A stretch of 64,000 bases of DNA from Streptomyces sp. CB00455 (GTDB lineage Bacteria > Actinomycetota > Actinomycetes > Streptomycetales > Streptomycetaceae). Numbering within the stretch: the stretch's first letter is position 1; each line of letters begins with the position of its first letter. The stretch is taken from positions 868,001-932,000 of the forward strand of contig NZ_LIVQ01000001.1 in the NCBI RefSeq assembly GCF_001905445.1. Direction: 5' to 3'. Position numbers and translations under genes: made by a program. This document shows positions 21,013-28,960 of this stretch, one piece after another. The notes beneath the pieces were generated by a model. It saw only the letters and a list, made by a program, of their open reading frames with translations, did no database searches and was not told the origin of the DNA.

Positions 21013-21552
21013 GTGCCGCTCTCCCCGACCCTCCGGCGTACGCATCCCGAAGCACTGGCCGAACTCCAGCGCGACCACGGGCGGGCCCTGTTCGGTCTCC
21101 TGCTGGGGCTGACCGCCGGGGACGCCCAGCGCGCGGAGGACCTCGTGCAGGAGACCCTCGTACGGGTCTGGCAGCACCCCGACGTACTCACGAGCGGGCA
21201 CGACTCCCTGCGGCCCTGGCTCTTCACGGTGGCCCGGCGACTCGCGATCGACGCACGCAGGGCCCGCCTGTCCAGGCCGCACGAGGTGGGTGCGGAGGGG
21301 CTGGAACACCTCCCGGCCCCCGAGGACGCGGTCGCCGGCTCGGTCGCCGCCATCGATGTCCGGCGGGCCGTCGGATCCCTCGGCGCGGAGCACCGCGAGG
21401 TGCTGGTGCAGGTCTACTTCCGCGACCGCTCGGTGGCCGAGGCCGCAGCGGTGCTGGGGATTCCGGCCGGGACGGTCAAGTCCCGCACGCACTACGCCCT
21501 GCGCGCCCTGCGCAAGGACCTCCAGGGGTACGGGTACGGCCTCGGCGCCTGA
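21013..21552 (+). CDS. ECF RNA polymerase sigma factor
   Basis: 179 residues with sigma region 2 (DLVQETLVRVWQHPD, about 43-57, then RPWLFTVARRLAIDARRA) and region 4 helix-turn-helix (VLVQVYFRDRSVAEAAAVLG, then IPAGTVKSRTHYALRALRKDL). GTG start with AAGGAG 6 bases upstream. No anti-sigma gene lies beside it: the next gene downstream is a soluble unknown and the upstream neighbour is a divergent CapA gene. It is therefore an orphan ECF factor whose control is not visible here. Confidence 0.92.
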   Translation: MPLSPTLRRTHPEALAELQRDHGRALFGLLLGLTAGDAQRAEDLVQETLVRVWQHPDVLTSGHDSLRPWLFTVARRLAIDARRARLSRPHEVGAEGLEHLPAPEDAVAGSVAAIDVRRAVGSLGAEHREVLVQVYFRDRSVAEAAAVLGIPAGTVKSRTHYALRALRKDLQGYGYGLGA

Positions 21553-21729
21553 CCCGGTGCGCGCGGACGGGATCGGAGAAGGCCTCGAATGGGCGCGGAC
21601 CGGACACCAAGCGCATCGAATTCGGTATCGGACCGTTCAAGTTGAGTAAACATCCCCCGCCCGTCGAGCCGCTCGGTGAAGGCTCTGGACTGACGACGGG
21701 ACGCTCGACGCGCGGGAGAAGGTGGAACG

Positions 21730-22245
21730 GTGCAGCCCGAGGGTACGAACGGCACCAGTGACGGCGGGCTCGCGGTGCCCATGGCCTGGCTGTACGCCGA
21801 GTACATCGCGGACGAACTGCTGCGCACGGGCCGGCTGATCCCGGTCAGCACCCTGGAGTTCCGGGCCGGACGCGACACGCTCGCGCTGACGATCTACCTC
21901 TCGGACGCGGCCGGGGAACTCTCGGGGATCCGGGTCGTCTCCCAGCTCGACGAGTGGCTCTCGCTGACCGCGTACGGCCACCCCTGGCGGGACTGGGTGC
22001 ACACGCGCTTCCTCGCGCTGGACGAACAGGCCCGGGAGCGCGGCCGCGCAGGAGAACCGGACCTGGAACTGGCCCGGGCGGCCTGGCGCTGGCTGGACGG
22101 CACCGAACTGTTCGCCACCAATCTCGACCCCGGACGGCACGGCCGGGCCGACACCCCGCCGGGGCTGGACGAGAACGCGCGCGTCTGGACCCCGGCCTGG
22201 CAGCTCGGTCTGCCGCTGGGCCACTTGGCCATGCACCTGTTCTGA
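21730..22245 (+). CDS. Conserved hypothetical soluble protein
   Basis: 171 residues; I do not recognise a family. It is rich in Trp and Leu, with segments MAWLYAEYIADELLRTGR, LEFRAGRDTLALTIYLSD and WQLGLPLGHLAMHLF, and has no signal peptide or membrane helix. The start is GTG with GGAG about 10 bases upstream. It lies 177 bp after the ECF sigma gene in the same direction and could be co-transcribed. The coding pattern (GC at third positions) is strong, so the gene is real even though its role is unknown. Confidence 0.75.
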   Translation: MQPEGTNGTSDGGLAVPMAWLYAEYIADELLRTGRLIPVSTLEFRAGRDTLALTIYLSDAAGELSGIRVVSQLDEWLSLTAYGHPWRDWVHTRFLALDEQARERGRAGEPDLELARAAWRWLDGTELFATNLDPGRHGRADTPPGLDENARVWTPAWQLGLPLGHLAMHLF

Positions 22246-22280
22246 GGACCGGCCCCGGACCGGTCCGCCAGCCGGGGGCC

Positions 22281-22344
22281 GGTCCACCCGGAGCGGGGTC
22301 CACCCGGAGCGGGGTCTACTCAGAGCCAGGCCTACTCAGATCCG
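22281..22344. repeat. Four 16-bp tandem units at a gene end
   Basis: Two identical copies of GGTCCACCCGGAGCGG are followed by two diverged copies (GGTCTACTCAGAGCCA and GGCCTACTCAGATCCG). The last copy covers the stop codon of the minus-strand gene at 22332. Confidence 0.75.
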
Positions 22345-22763
22345 GTCCGACCGGAACCGGTCCAATCGGGTCGGCGGGGGCCCGGGTCCTCGGCCGGGTC
22401 CGTCACCAGCCCGGTGAAGTCCTGCTCGTTGCGCTCGGCCCGGGTGACGTACCAGCGGGCGGTCAGCCACATCACCGGGTACACCAGCACCCCGAGGGCC
22501 AGCCAGACCAGCGGCCCGGACCCGGTGCGCGGCAGGAGCAGCACCAGCGGCAGCGTGCCGACCAGCAGGGCGAGCGCGGCCAGCGCCCCCATCGCGGCCC
22601 GCAGCTGGCTGCGCATCAGGGCCCGCAGGTAGGTGGCGCCCAGCGTGGTCTGCTCGGTGATCTCGGAACAGGCCGGTGTGTGCGCGGGCGGCCGGCGGCG
22701 TGCCGCCCGGGGGAGCCCGGTGACGACCTCGCGCCGGGGCGGCGGCTGCTGCTCCTCGGCCAT
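22332..22763 (-). CDS. Small two-helix membrane protein
   Basis: 143 residues: a charged N-terminus (MAEEQQPPPRREVV) followed by two membrane helices (about 55-78 and 82-105) separated by LPRTGSGP, then a charged tail (RWYVTRAERNEQDFTGLVTD). The layout resembles the small DUF485-type proteins that accompany sodium:solute symporters, but no symporter gene is present, so that link is weak. The stop lies inside a 16-bp tandem repeat. The 50-bp gap from the Fpg gene in the same direction suggests co-transcription. Confidence 0.65.
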   Translation of the reverse strand: MAEEQQPPPRREVVTGLPRAARRRPPAHTPACSEITEQTTLGATYLRALMRSQLRAAMGALAALALLVGTLPLVLLLPRTGSGPLVWLALGVLVYPVMWLTARWYVTRAERNEQDFTGLVTDPAEDPGPRRPDWTGSGRTGSE

Positions 22764-22813
22764 GGCCTGGGAGTCTACGCAGCGCCGCCGGACCGGGCGA
22801 GGCGCGGAACCGG

Positions 22814-23674
22814 CTATTTGAGGAGGCGGGAGAGGCGGCGGTCGGCGAGCGGCTTCCCGCCGGTCTGGCAGGTGGGGCAGTACTCCAGCGAGGAGTCGGC
22901 GAAGGACACGGAGCGGACGGTGTCCCCGCACACGGGACACGGCTCCCCCGCCCGCCCGTGGACCCGCAGTCCGCTCTTCTTCTCGGCCTTGAGCTTCCCC
23001 GCGGCCACCCCGTGCGCCCGCTCGACGGCCTCGCGCAGGGTGTCCTGGACGGCCGCGTAGAGCTGGGTGACCTGCTCCCCGTCGAAGGAAGCGGCCAGTT
23101 TGAAGGGGGAGACCCGGGCCCGGTGCAGGATCTCGTCGCTGTAGGCGTTGCCGATCCCGGCGATGACGCCTTGGTCGCGCAGGACGCCCTTGATCTGCCG
23201 GCGCTCCCCCGCGAGGAGGGCCGCGAAGGCGTCCCGGTCGAAGGACGCGTCGAGCGGGTCGGGGCCGAGGCGGGCGATGCCGGGGACCTCCTGCGGGTCG
23301 CGCACCACGTACACCGCGAGGCGTTTTTGGGTGCCCGCCTCGGTGAGGTCGAACCCGCCGCCGCCCCGGAGCGCGACGCGCAGCGCGAGCGGGCCCTTGC
23401 CGGGACGCGGCGGCTGCTCGGGGAGGGCGTCCTGCCAGCGCAGCCAGCCGGCCCGGGCCAGATGGGTGACGAGGTGGAGCCCGCCGATCCGCAGGGCCAG
23501 GAACTTGCCGTGGCGGGCGGTCTCCCCGGCGGTCTGCCCTTCGAGGGCCGTCAGGGGCGGGTCGTAGGTCTTCAGCACGCTCACGGCGACGGGCAGGACG
23601 CGCTCGACCACCCGCCCCGTGAGGTGCTCGTCGAGGTACTCCCGCAGGGCCTCGACCTCGGGCAGCTCAGGCAT
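22814..23674 (-). CDS. Fpg/Nei-family DNA glycosylase
   Basis: 286 residues. It removes oxidised bases and nicks the strand. The catalytic N-terminus PE is at positions 2-3 (MPELPEVEALR), K57 lies in the beta-hairpin (RHGKFLAL), and the helix-two-turn-helix segment is GVIAGIGNAYSDEIL. The C-terminal zinc finger uses C246, C249, C266 and C269 (CPVCG, CPTCQTGGK). The finger ends in GGK where classical Fpg has an arginine, a common change in actinobacterial Nei-like paralogues. It therefore probably prefers substrates other than 8-oxoguanine, which is inference. Confidence 0.93.
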   Translation of the reverse strand: MPELPEVEALREYLDEHLTGRVVERVLPVAVSVLKTYDPPLTALEGQTAGETARHGKFLALRIGGLHLVTHLARAGWLRWQDALPEQPPRPGKGPLALRVALRGGGGFDLTEAGTQKRLAVYVVRDPQEVPGIARLGPDPLDASFDRDAFAALLAGERRQIKGVLRDQGVIAGIGNAYSDEILHRARVSPFKLAASFDGEQVTQLYAAVQDTLREAVERAHGVAAGKLKAEKKSGLRVHGRAGEPCPVCGDTVRSVSFADSSLEYCPTCQTGGKPLADRRLSRLLK

Positions 23675-23748
23675 GGTCCCAGCCTGCCCCCGCCTGCGGC
23701 GCGGCGCGAGTGCTGCCGCTCCGCCCGGGGCCGCCCGGACGTGCGCTC

Positions 23749-23859
23749 AGAGGGCAGGGGGCAGAGGGCAGGGGCAGGGGGCAGGGGGCAGGGGGCAGGG
23801 GGCAGGGGGCAGGGGGCAGAGGGCAAGGGACAGGAGGGCAAGGGGCAGGAGGGGCGGGG
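23749..23859. repeat. G-rich minisatellite (CAGGGGG)n
   Basis: Tandem array of GGGCA-type units with six perfect CAGGGGG heptamers (23775-23816) and diverged copies on both sides. It ends at the stop codon of the phosphatase gene at 23861. The + strand has many runs of four or five G separated by CA, a sequence type able to form G-quadruplexes. Confidence 0.9.
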
Positions 23860-23860
23860 G

Positions 23861-25906
23861 TCAGCCCAGGACGAACTCGCACCACACGCACTTGCCGCTC
23901 CCCCGCGGCTCCACGCCCCACACGTCCGCCAGCCGGTCCACCAGCATCAGGCCCCGCCCCGAGACCCCCGCCCCGCCCGCGTCGCGCCGCCGCGGCAGGG
24001 CGCTGGAGCGGTCCGCCACCTCCACCCGGAGGCGCCGTTCGTGGCCGGTGAGCACCCGCAAGGTCACGATCGCCGGGCCGTCGGTGTGCATCATGGCATT
24101 GACGATCAGCTCGTCGGCGACCAGCTCGATCTCATCCGCCCGTTCCCGCGCGCCCCACGCCCGCACCGCTGCGCCGATCATGTGGCGAGCCGCCACCAGG
24201 GCTTCCGGGTCGCCCGGCGCCACGTGCTGCTGGAGGCGTCCGCCGCCCTGCGGGACGTCCTCGGCGCGGCGGCGCAGCAGGAGCAGGGCCATGTCGTCGT
24301 CCCCGCCCCGCTCGTCGACGATCCCGCACAGCCGGTCGGCGAGGAGCTGGAGGTCGGCCGGGCCGCTGCGGATCAGCGAGGTGAGGAGCCGGATCCCGTC
24401 GTCGAGATCGGCGCCGGGCTGCTCGACGAGGCCGTCCGTGCACAACAGGATCGTCTCCCCCGGATCCAGTTCGACCGTCGTCACCGGGTACTCCAGGCGG
24501 CCGAACTCCGCCGAGAGGCCCAGCGGCATCCCGCCCTGCACCGCCAGTCTGCGGCAGTCGCCGTCCCTGGTGCGCAGGAGCGGGTCGATGTGGCCCGCCC
24601 GGACCAGCTGGAGCACTCCCGTGGCCAGGTCGGCCTCCGCATAGGTGCAGGTGGCGAAGCGGTCGGTGTCGAGTTCGTGGAGGAACACCGAGGCGCGGGC
24701 CATGACCGTGCCGGGCGAATGGCCCTCGGCCGCGTAGGCGCGCAGGACGATGCGCAGCTGGCCCATGACCGCAGCCGCGTGGGTGTCGTGGCCCTGGACG
24801 TCGCCGATGACCGCGCCGACCCGGCCGCCCGGCAGCGGGATCACGTCGTACCAGTCGCCTCCGATGTCCTGGCCCATCCGGGCCGAGCGGTAGCGTACGG
24901 CGATCTCCGCGCCCGGCACCGAGGGGATCCGCCGCGGCAGCATGGCCTGCTGGAGGCCCTCGGCGAGGTCGTGCTCCTGCTCCAGCAGCATGGCCCGCTG
25001 CAGGCTCTGCGCGATGCTGCTGCCCAGCGCGACGAGCAGGTTGCGCTCGTCCTGGGTGAAGCCGTCCTTGTCCTGGTAGAGCAGCCCGATCGCACCGATG
25101 GGGCGGGCCTGGGCGATCAGCGGCAGATAGGCGGCCGCCGAGATCGCCATGTACGAGATCTTCTCCCACAGGGAGGGGTAGTCCCGGGCGAACTCCTCGG
25201 CGGAGTCGAGGAAGCGGGGCTGGAGCGAGCGGACGACCTCGCTCATCGGGTACTGCTCGTCCACGCGGGTGTAACGGGTGCCGGGGACGAAGCTGCCCTC
25301 GGGCCCTTCGGCGACGAGGTGGATCCGCCCGGCCTCGACGAGGCCCATCACCATGCCCATCGAGCCGAGGCGTTCCAGGCCGTGGGCGTCGCCGAGGGCG
25401 TCGATGACGTCCTGCACGGTCCGGGCGTGGGCGAGGGCGGCGGTGGTGCTCTCGACGACCGAGGTCTGGCGGCGGCGTTCCTCGTCGAGGCCGAGGCGTT
25501 CCGCCGAGTGGCTGAGCTCCTCGGTGGCGTCCCGCACGATACCGATGATCCGGTACGGGCGCCCGTCCGGGCCGCGCATGATGCGGCCCTGGGTGTGCGT
25601 CCAGCGCAGCCGGCCGTCGCGGCGGCGGATGCGGAAGTAGGCGCCGTAGTTGTCCTCGCTGCTCTTGAGGGCGCTGGACACGAGGGCGTCGAGGCGGGTG
25701 GCCTCGGCGGGCGGAACCCGCGGGGAGAGGGATTCGGGGCGGCCGTCGTACTCGTGGGGGGCGGTGTCGAAGACGTCCAGCGCTGCCGCGTCCATGTGCA
25801 TGAGGCCGGTGACCAGGTCCCAGTCGAAACTGCCCATGCGGTTCAGTGCGAGCGACCGGTCCGGGTGGGCGGGCCAGTCGTCCGGCAGGGATACGGTGCT
25901 CGGCAC
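23861..25906 (-). CDS. PAS-GAF-SpoIIE phosphatase with HATPase domain
   Basis: 681 residues: PAS (about 20-135, GRLRWTHTQGR), GAF (about 150-310), PP2C/SpoIIE phosphatase (about 320-540) with GGDWYDVIPLPGG, IGDVQGHD and LCTDGLVEQPG, and a C-terminal HspA-like ATPase (about 560-680) with N-box ELIVNAMMH and GRGLMLVDRLADVWG. Such proteins act in partner-switching: the phosphatase reactivates an anti-anti-sigma factor while the kinase domain can phosphorylate it. The GTG at 25906 gives the family-like N-terminus and lies 25 bp after the stop of the upstream DUF6777 gene. Confidence 0.9.
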   Translation of the reverse strand: MPSTVSLPDDWPAHPDRSLALNRMGSFDWDLVTGLMHMDAAALDVFDTAPHEYDGRPESLSPRVPPAEATRLDALVSSALKSSEDNYGAYFRIRRRDGRLRWTHTQGRIMRGPDGRPYRIIGIVRDATEELSHSAERLGLDEERRRQTSVVESTTAALAHARTVQDVIDALGDAHGLERLGSMGMVMGLVEAGRIHLVAEGPEGSFVPGTRYTRVDEQYPMSEVVRSLQPRFLDSAEEFARDYPSLWEKISYMAISAAAYLPLIAQARPIGAIGLLYQDKDGFTQDERNLLVALGSSIAQSLQRAMLLEQEHDLAEGLQQAMLPRRIPSVPGAEIAVRYRSARMGQDIGGDWYDVIPLPGGRVGAVIGDVQGHDTHAAAVMGQLRIVLRAYAAEGHSPGTVMARASVFLHELDTDRFATCTYAEADLATGVLQLVRAGHIDPLLRTRDGDCRRLAVQGGMPLGLSAEFGRLEYPVTTVELDPGETILLCTDGLVEQPGADLDDGIRLLTSLIRSGPADLQLLADRLCGIVDERGGDDDMALLLLRRRAEDVPQGGGRLQQHVAPGDPEALVAARHMIGAAVRAWGARERADEIELVADELIVNAMMHTDGPAIVTLRVLTGHERRLRVEVADRSSALPRRRDAGGAGVSGRGLMLVDRLADVWGVEPRGSGKCVWCEFVLG

Positions 25907-25931
25907 CGGTCCACCATGACACACGGACCGG

Positions 25932-27227
25932 TCAGGCGCTCTCCCGTGTGTGGCCGGGGTCGGAGGGCGGCGGCTGCTGTTGGTCCGGTACGGCGTGCGG
26001 GTCCGCGGGGCCGTACGGGTCGTCCGGCAGCGGCAGCGGGCCGTCGGGCGGCGGCAGCGCCGGATCGCCCGGGATCTGTGACGGGTCGAAGGGGACGCCG
26101 GAGGGGATGTCCGACGGGACGTCCATAGGGGCATCCAGGGGGGCGTCCGGCGGCAGGTCGGTCGGCACGTCGGAGGGCGGCTGCTGCGGAGGCAGGGCGG
26201 GGGGCGGCGGCACGCCCGGGCGCTGCGGCCGGGGCTCGCCGGGCGCCGGGGGTGAGGGCTGCCCGGACGGTACGCAGTCCGCGGCGGGGGGCGGGGAGGT
26301 CGCGGCGCCGTCGGGGGTGGCCGGGGGCGCGGTGCGGGCGAGGCTGTTGCTGTCGGGGGTGGGGCAGGGGTCGGCCGGCTCGGTCCCGGGCGGGGTGAGG
26401 GGGCCTTCGGGGATGCCGTCCGCCGGGTCGTAAGGGGGCGCCGTCTGCGGAGGCCGGTCCTGGGCGCCGTCGTCGCCCCGCTTGCGCTCGATCCAGGTGT
26501 TGTCGGCGATGTTGACGATGACCAGGTTGTTGATCACCTGGCTGGTGGGTTCGATGACGACGACCTGGTTGGGCTGGTAGCCGTTCCACGGCTCGCCCTT
26601 GTGCACCGGGGAACCCTTGGGGGCGCGGGGCGGTAGCAGCGGGTTGCCGCAGGCGCAGCGGACCCGCGGCATCCCGTGCTCGTCGACGAGGACGGCGGTG
26701 CCGGCCTGCAGGACGGACTGGAAGCTCTCGGCCCTCCCGTCGCGGAAGCCGTGGCTGGTGACCCGGGTGTCGGCCCGCAGCACGACGGGGGTCAGGCCCC
26801 GCAGGAATTCGGGGATCTTCGCCTGTTCGATGTCGGAGGCCTGGGCGAAGGCCCGGGCCTTGGCGTTGTCGGCGGTCAGGTAGCCGACCTGCTGCTCCAC
26901 GTCGCAGCTGCCGAGCCGCTCGGTGCCGCCGTACAGGCCGGGGGTGGCCGCGTTGACGGTGCGGATGCCCTGCCCGGTGGGATTGGGCAGCGGGGGCTGT
27001 ACGGGGGCGGACTCGCCGGTGGCCGAGGAGGCGGTGAAAGGCGCGGGACCCGCCGAGGCCACCGGCTGGAGGTGGACCTCCTGGCTCTCCGCCCCCGCAC
27101 TCCCCCGGTTCTCCTCGGGGCCGCCGCAGGCCGCGGCGAAGAGGCCGAGGACGGCGAAGAGGGCGGCGCCGGCCGGTGCGTGACGACGCGGCGCCTGACG
27201 AGGAGTCGGAGGTGTCGGTGCGTGCAC
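25932..27227 (-). CDS. DUF6777-type lipoprotein with Pro/Asp-rich tail
   Basis: 431 residues. Lipoprotein signal with cysteine near position 34 (LGLFAAACGG). A globular N-terminal domain (about 85-260) contains GLYGGTERLGSCDVEQQVGYL, DTRVTSHGFRDG and RVRCACGNPLL. A long low-complexity tail (270-431) has repeated PSDVP, DAPLD and DIPSG units. The first part matches what I recall as DUF6777; its function is unknown. The start is GTG with GGGAG 6 bases upstream. It precedes the phosphatase gene by 25 bp and probably shares its transcript. Confidence 0.75.
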   Translation of the reverse strand: MHAPTPPTPRQAPRRHAPAGAALFAVLGLFAAACGGPEENRGSAGAESQEVHLQPVASAGPAPFTASSATGESAPVQPPLPNPTGQGIRTVNAATPGLYGGTERLGSCDVEQQVGYLTADNAKARAFAQASDIEQAKIPEFLRGLTPVVLRADTRVTSHGFRDGRAESFQSVLQAGTAVLVDEHGMPRVRCACGNPLLPPRAPKGSPVHKGEPWNGYQPNQVVVIEPTSQVINNLVIVNIADNTWIERKRGDDGAQDRPPQTAPPYDPADGIPEGPLTPPGTEPADPCPTPDSNSLARTAPPATPDGAATSPPPAADCVPSGQPSPPAPGEPRPQRPGVPPPPALPPQQPPSDVPTDLPPDAPLDAPMDVPSDIPSGVPFDPSQIPGDPALPPPDGPLPLPDDPYGPADPHAVPDQQQPPPSDPGHTRESA

Positions 27228-27302
27228 GTGTGTCTCCCTTTTCGCCCCGGTTGCTTCCTCTTGTCTGCCGCATCCGCGCGAGAGCCGCAACCGGAGAAAT
27301 TC

Positions 27303-27357
27303 TTGAACATGTTCAAAGCACCTCGTAGAGTGGCGTCTGTGAGTTGAACGCGTTCAA
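27303..27357 (+). promoter_or_regulatory. Promoter with two palindromic operators for the YndJ operon
   Basis: -35 TTGAAC (27303-27308), 17-bp spacer, -10 TAGAGT (27326-27331). Two perfect palindromes of the form TTGAAC-NN-GTTCAA lie at 27303-27316 and 27344-27357, each followed by AGCA or AGC. One covers the -35 and the other lies just past the expected transcription start. That is a classical repression layout, most likely for a TetR-type protein encoded elsewhere. Confidence 0.8.
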
Positions 27358-27387
27358 AGCATCGGCAGCACTGGAGGGGAGTGTGCG

Positions 27388-28410
27388 GTGACGGCATTGG
27401 TGAACGTGATCGTGACCCTGGGCATGCTCTGCGTCGTCCCGGCCGGACTGCGCCTGATCGACCCGCTCGGTTTCCGCCGGACGGCCCGGCTGTGGCCGCT
27501 GCCCGCCGCACTGGGCGCCCTGTGCCTGTGGCTGCCCCGGGGAGCGCCCGCCACGGCGCTCGCCGCCGTCTACGCGGCGGCCTGCCTGACCCTCGCGGCG
27601 CGGGCCCCCGGCGTCCTGCTGCGGCGGCGCCGGCCCGCCGGCGCTGCCCCCGGTGGCGCCTCGGCCGCCCGGACCGGGAGGACCGGCTTCAGGACCGGCT
27701 CCGCGGCGGGCGGGGCGGACACCCCGGGCCCGGCGCGGCTCGCGGTGGCCACCGCGCTGGTCTCGCCGTCGGTCGCCGGGACCGCCCTGGTCGCCGAGCG
27801 GGCCGGCCGCCGGCTCTTCGGCTTCGACCTCGACGTCCTGGCCCTCACCGTGCCCCACTTCCACTTCGCCGGGTTCGCGGCCGCCCTGGTCGCCGGGCTG
27901 GTGTGCCGGTCGGCCGCGCCGGGGCCGGTCCCGCGCTGGGCGGCGTACAGCGTCCCGGCCGGCACCCTGCTCGTACTGCTCGGCTACTTCGTCGACGACT
28001 GGGCCGAACTGGCGGGCGCGGTGGTCCTGACCGGCGGCATGTGGGCCGTGGCCCTGACGACCTGGCGGGAGATCCGGCCCCGCGCCCGGCGCGACCGCAC
28101 CACCAGGACGCTGCTCGCGACCTCGGCGGTGATCCTGGTGGCCACCATGCTGGGCGCCCTGTGGTGGGCGCTCGGTGAGGCCACCGGGATCGTGCACCCC
28201 ACCCTGACCTGGATGGCCGCGACCCACGGCCTCGGCAACGCCCTCGGCTTCGCCCTCTGCTCGGTGCTGGCCTGGGGCCGGCTGACCCGCGGACCCGGCG
28301 GACCGGGCACCGCCGACCTGCCGGACCGCCGAACTGCTGAACCACTGCACTGCCCCACCGCCGCACCGCCGAGCAGTCGAACCGCCGACCGACAGGAGAC
28401 CACACCATGA
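27388..28410 (+). CDS. YndJ-family membrane protein
   Basis: 340 residues with about eight membrane helices. PHFHFAGFAAALVAGL and WMAATHGLGNALGF are typical of the YndJ family, known in Bacillus and actinobacteria with unknown function. Conserved histidines in the HFHFAG motif suggest a ligand or metal site. The start is GTG with GGAGGGGAG 7 bases upstream. The stop overlaps the next start (ATGA), so YndJ and the DUF1990 protein are translationally coupled. The C-terminal 40 residues are low complexity and probably disordered. Confidence 0.85.
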   Translation: MTALVNVIVTLGMLCVVPAGLRLIDPLGFRRTARLWPLPAALGALCLWLPRGAPATALAAVYAAACLTLAARAPGVLLRRRRPAGAAPGGASAARTGRTGFRTGSAAGGADTPGPARLAVATALVSPSVAGTALVAERAGRRLFGFDLDVLALTVPHFHFAGFAAALVAGLVCRSAAPGPVPRWAAYSVPAGTLLVLLGYFVDDWAELAGAVVLTGGMWAVALTTWREIRPRARRDRTTRTLLATSAVILVATMLGALWWALGEATGIVHPTLTWMAATHGLGNALGFALCSVLAWGRLTRGPGGPGTADLPDRRTAEPLHCPTAAPPSSRTADRQETTP

Positions 28411-28940
28411 CCCGCCTCACCAGCGCCGGCCGGGACACCCTCACCTACCCCGACCGGGGCGCCACCGCCCGGCAGCCGCTGCCGGGCGGCTACAACCACC
28501 TGAACCACCGCGCCCGTATCGGACACGGCCGGGCCGCCTTCGAGGCCGCCGGAGCCGCGGTGACCACCTTCCACGCCCACCGCGCCTCGGGGATGCTCGT
28601 GCGGGCCGGCTACGGAGCCGTCCGCCCCGGCGCCCGCGTCGAAGTGGGGATCGGCCTGGGCCCGCTCGCGATCACCGTGCCGTGCCGGGTGATCTGGACG
28701 GCGTACGGGCCCGCGCGCACCGGTTTCGCCTACGGGACGCTGTCCGGGCACCCCGAGAGCGGCGAGGAGTCCTTCGTCGTGGACCTCGACGCCGACGGCG
28801 CGGTGTGGTTCACGGTGACCGCCTTCAGCCGCCCCGCCTGCTGGTACACCCGGCTCGCCGGCCCGGTCGTCCCCTTCCTCCAGCTGCGCTACGCCCGCCG
28901 GCTGACCCGCCGCCTGCGCAGGCTGGCGAACGCCGCCTGA
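28407..28940 (+). CDS. DUF1990-family protein
   Basis: 177 residues, cytosolic. Recognisable segments are YNHLNHRARIGHGRAAFEAA, FAYGTLSGHPESGEESFVVD and TAFSRPACWYTRLAGPVVP, matching DUF1990, a START-like/lipocalin-like fold seen across bacteria and plants. The function is unknown; a ligand-binding role is suggested by the fold. It is coupled to yndJ by a four-base overlap, followed 20 bp later by the lipase maturation factor gene. Confidence 0.85.
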   Translation: MTRLTSAGRDTLTYPDRGATARQPLPGGYNHLNHRARIGHGRAAFEAAGAAVTTFHAHRASGMLVRAGYGAVRPGARVEVGIGLGPLAITVPCRVIWTAYGPARTGFAYGTLSGHPESGEESFVVDLDADGAVWFTVTAFSRPACWYTRLAGPVVPFLQLRYARRLTRRLRRLANAA

Positions 28941-28960
28941 CCGGTCCGATACTGGAGGCG

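Noticed and set aside
22332..22763. Partner of a sodium:solute symporter (DUF485 type)
   Set aside because: No symporter gene is adjacent and the similarity is only in general layout.
27303..27357. KstR (cholesterol catabolism) regulation of the YndJ operon
   Set aside because: The palindromes fit the KstR consensus, but no sterol-degradation gene is nearby and other TetR proteins use similar sites, so the regulator is left unnamed.
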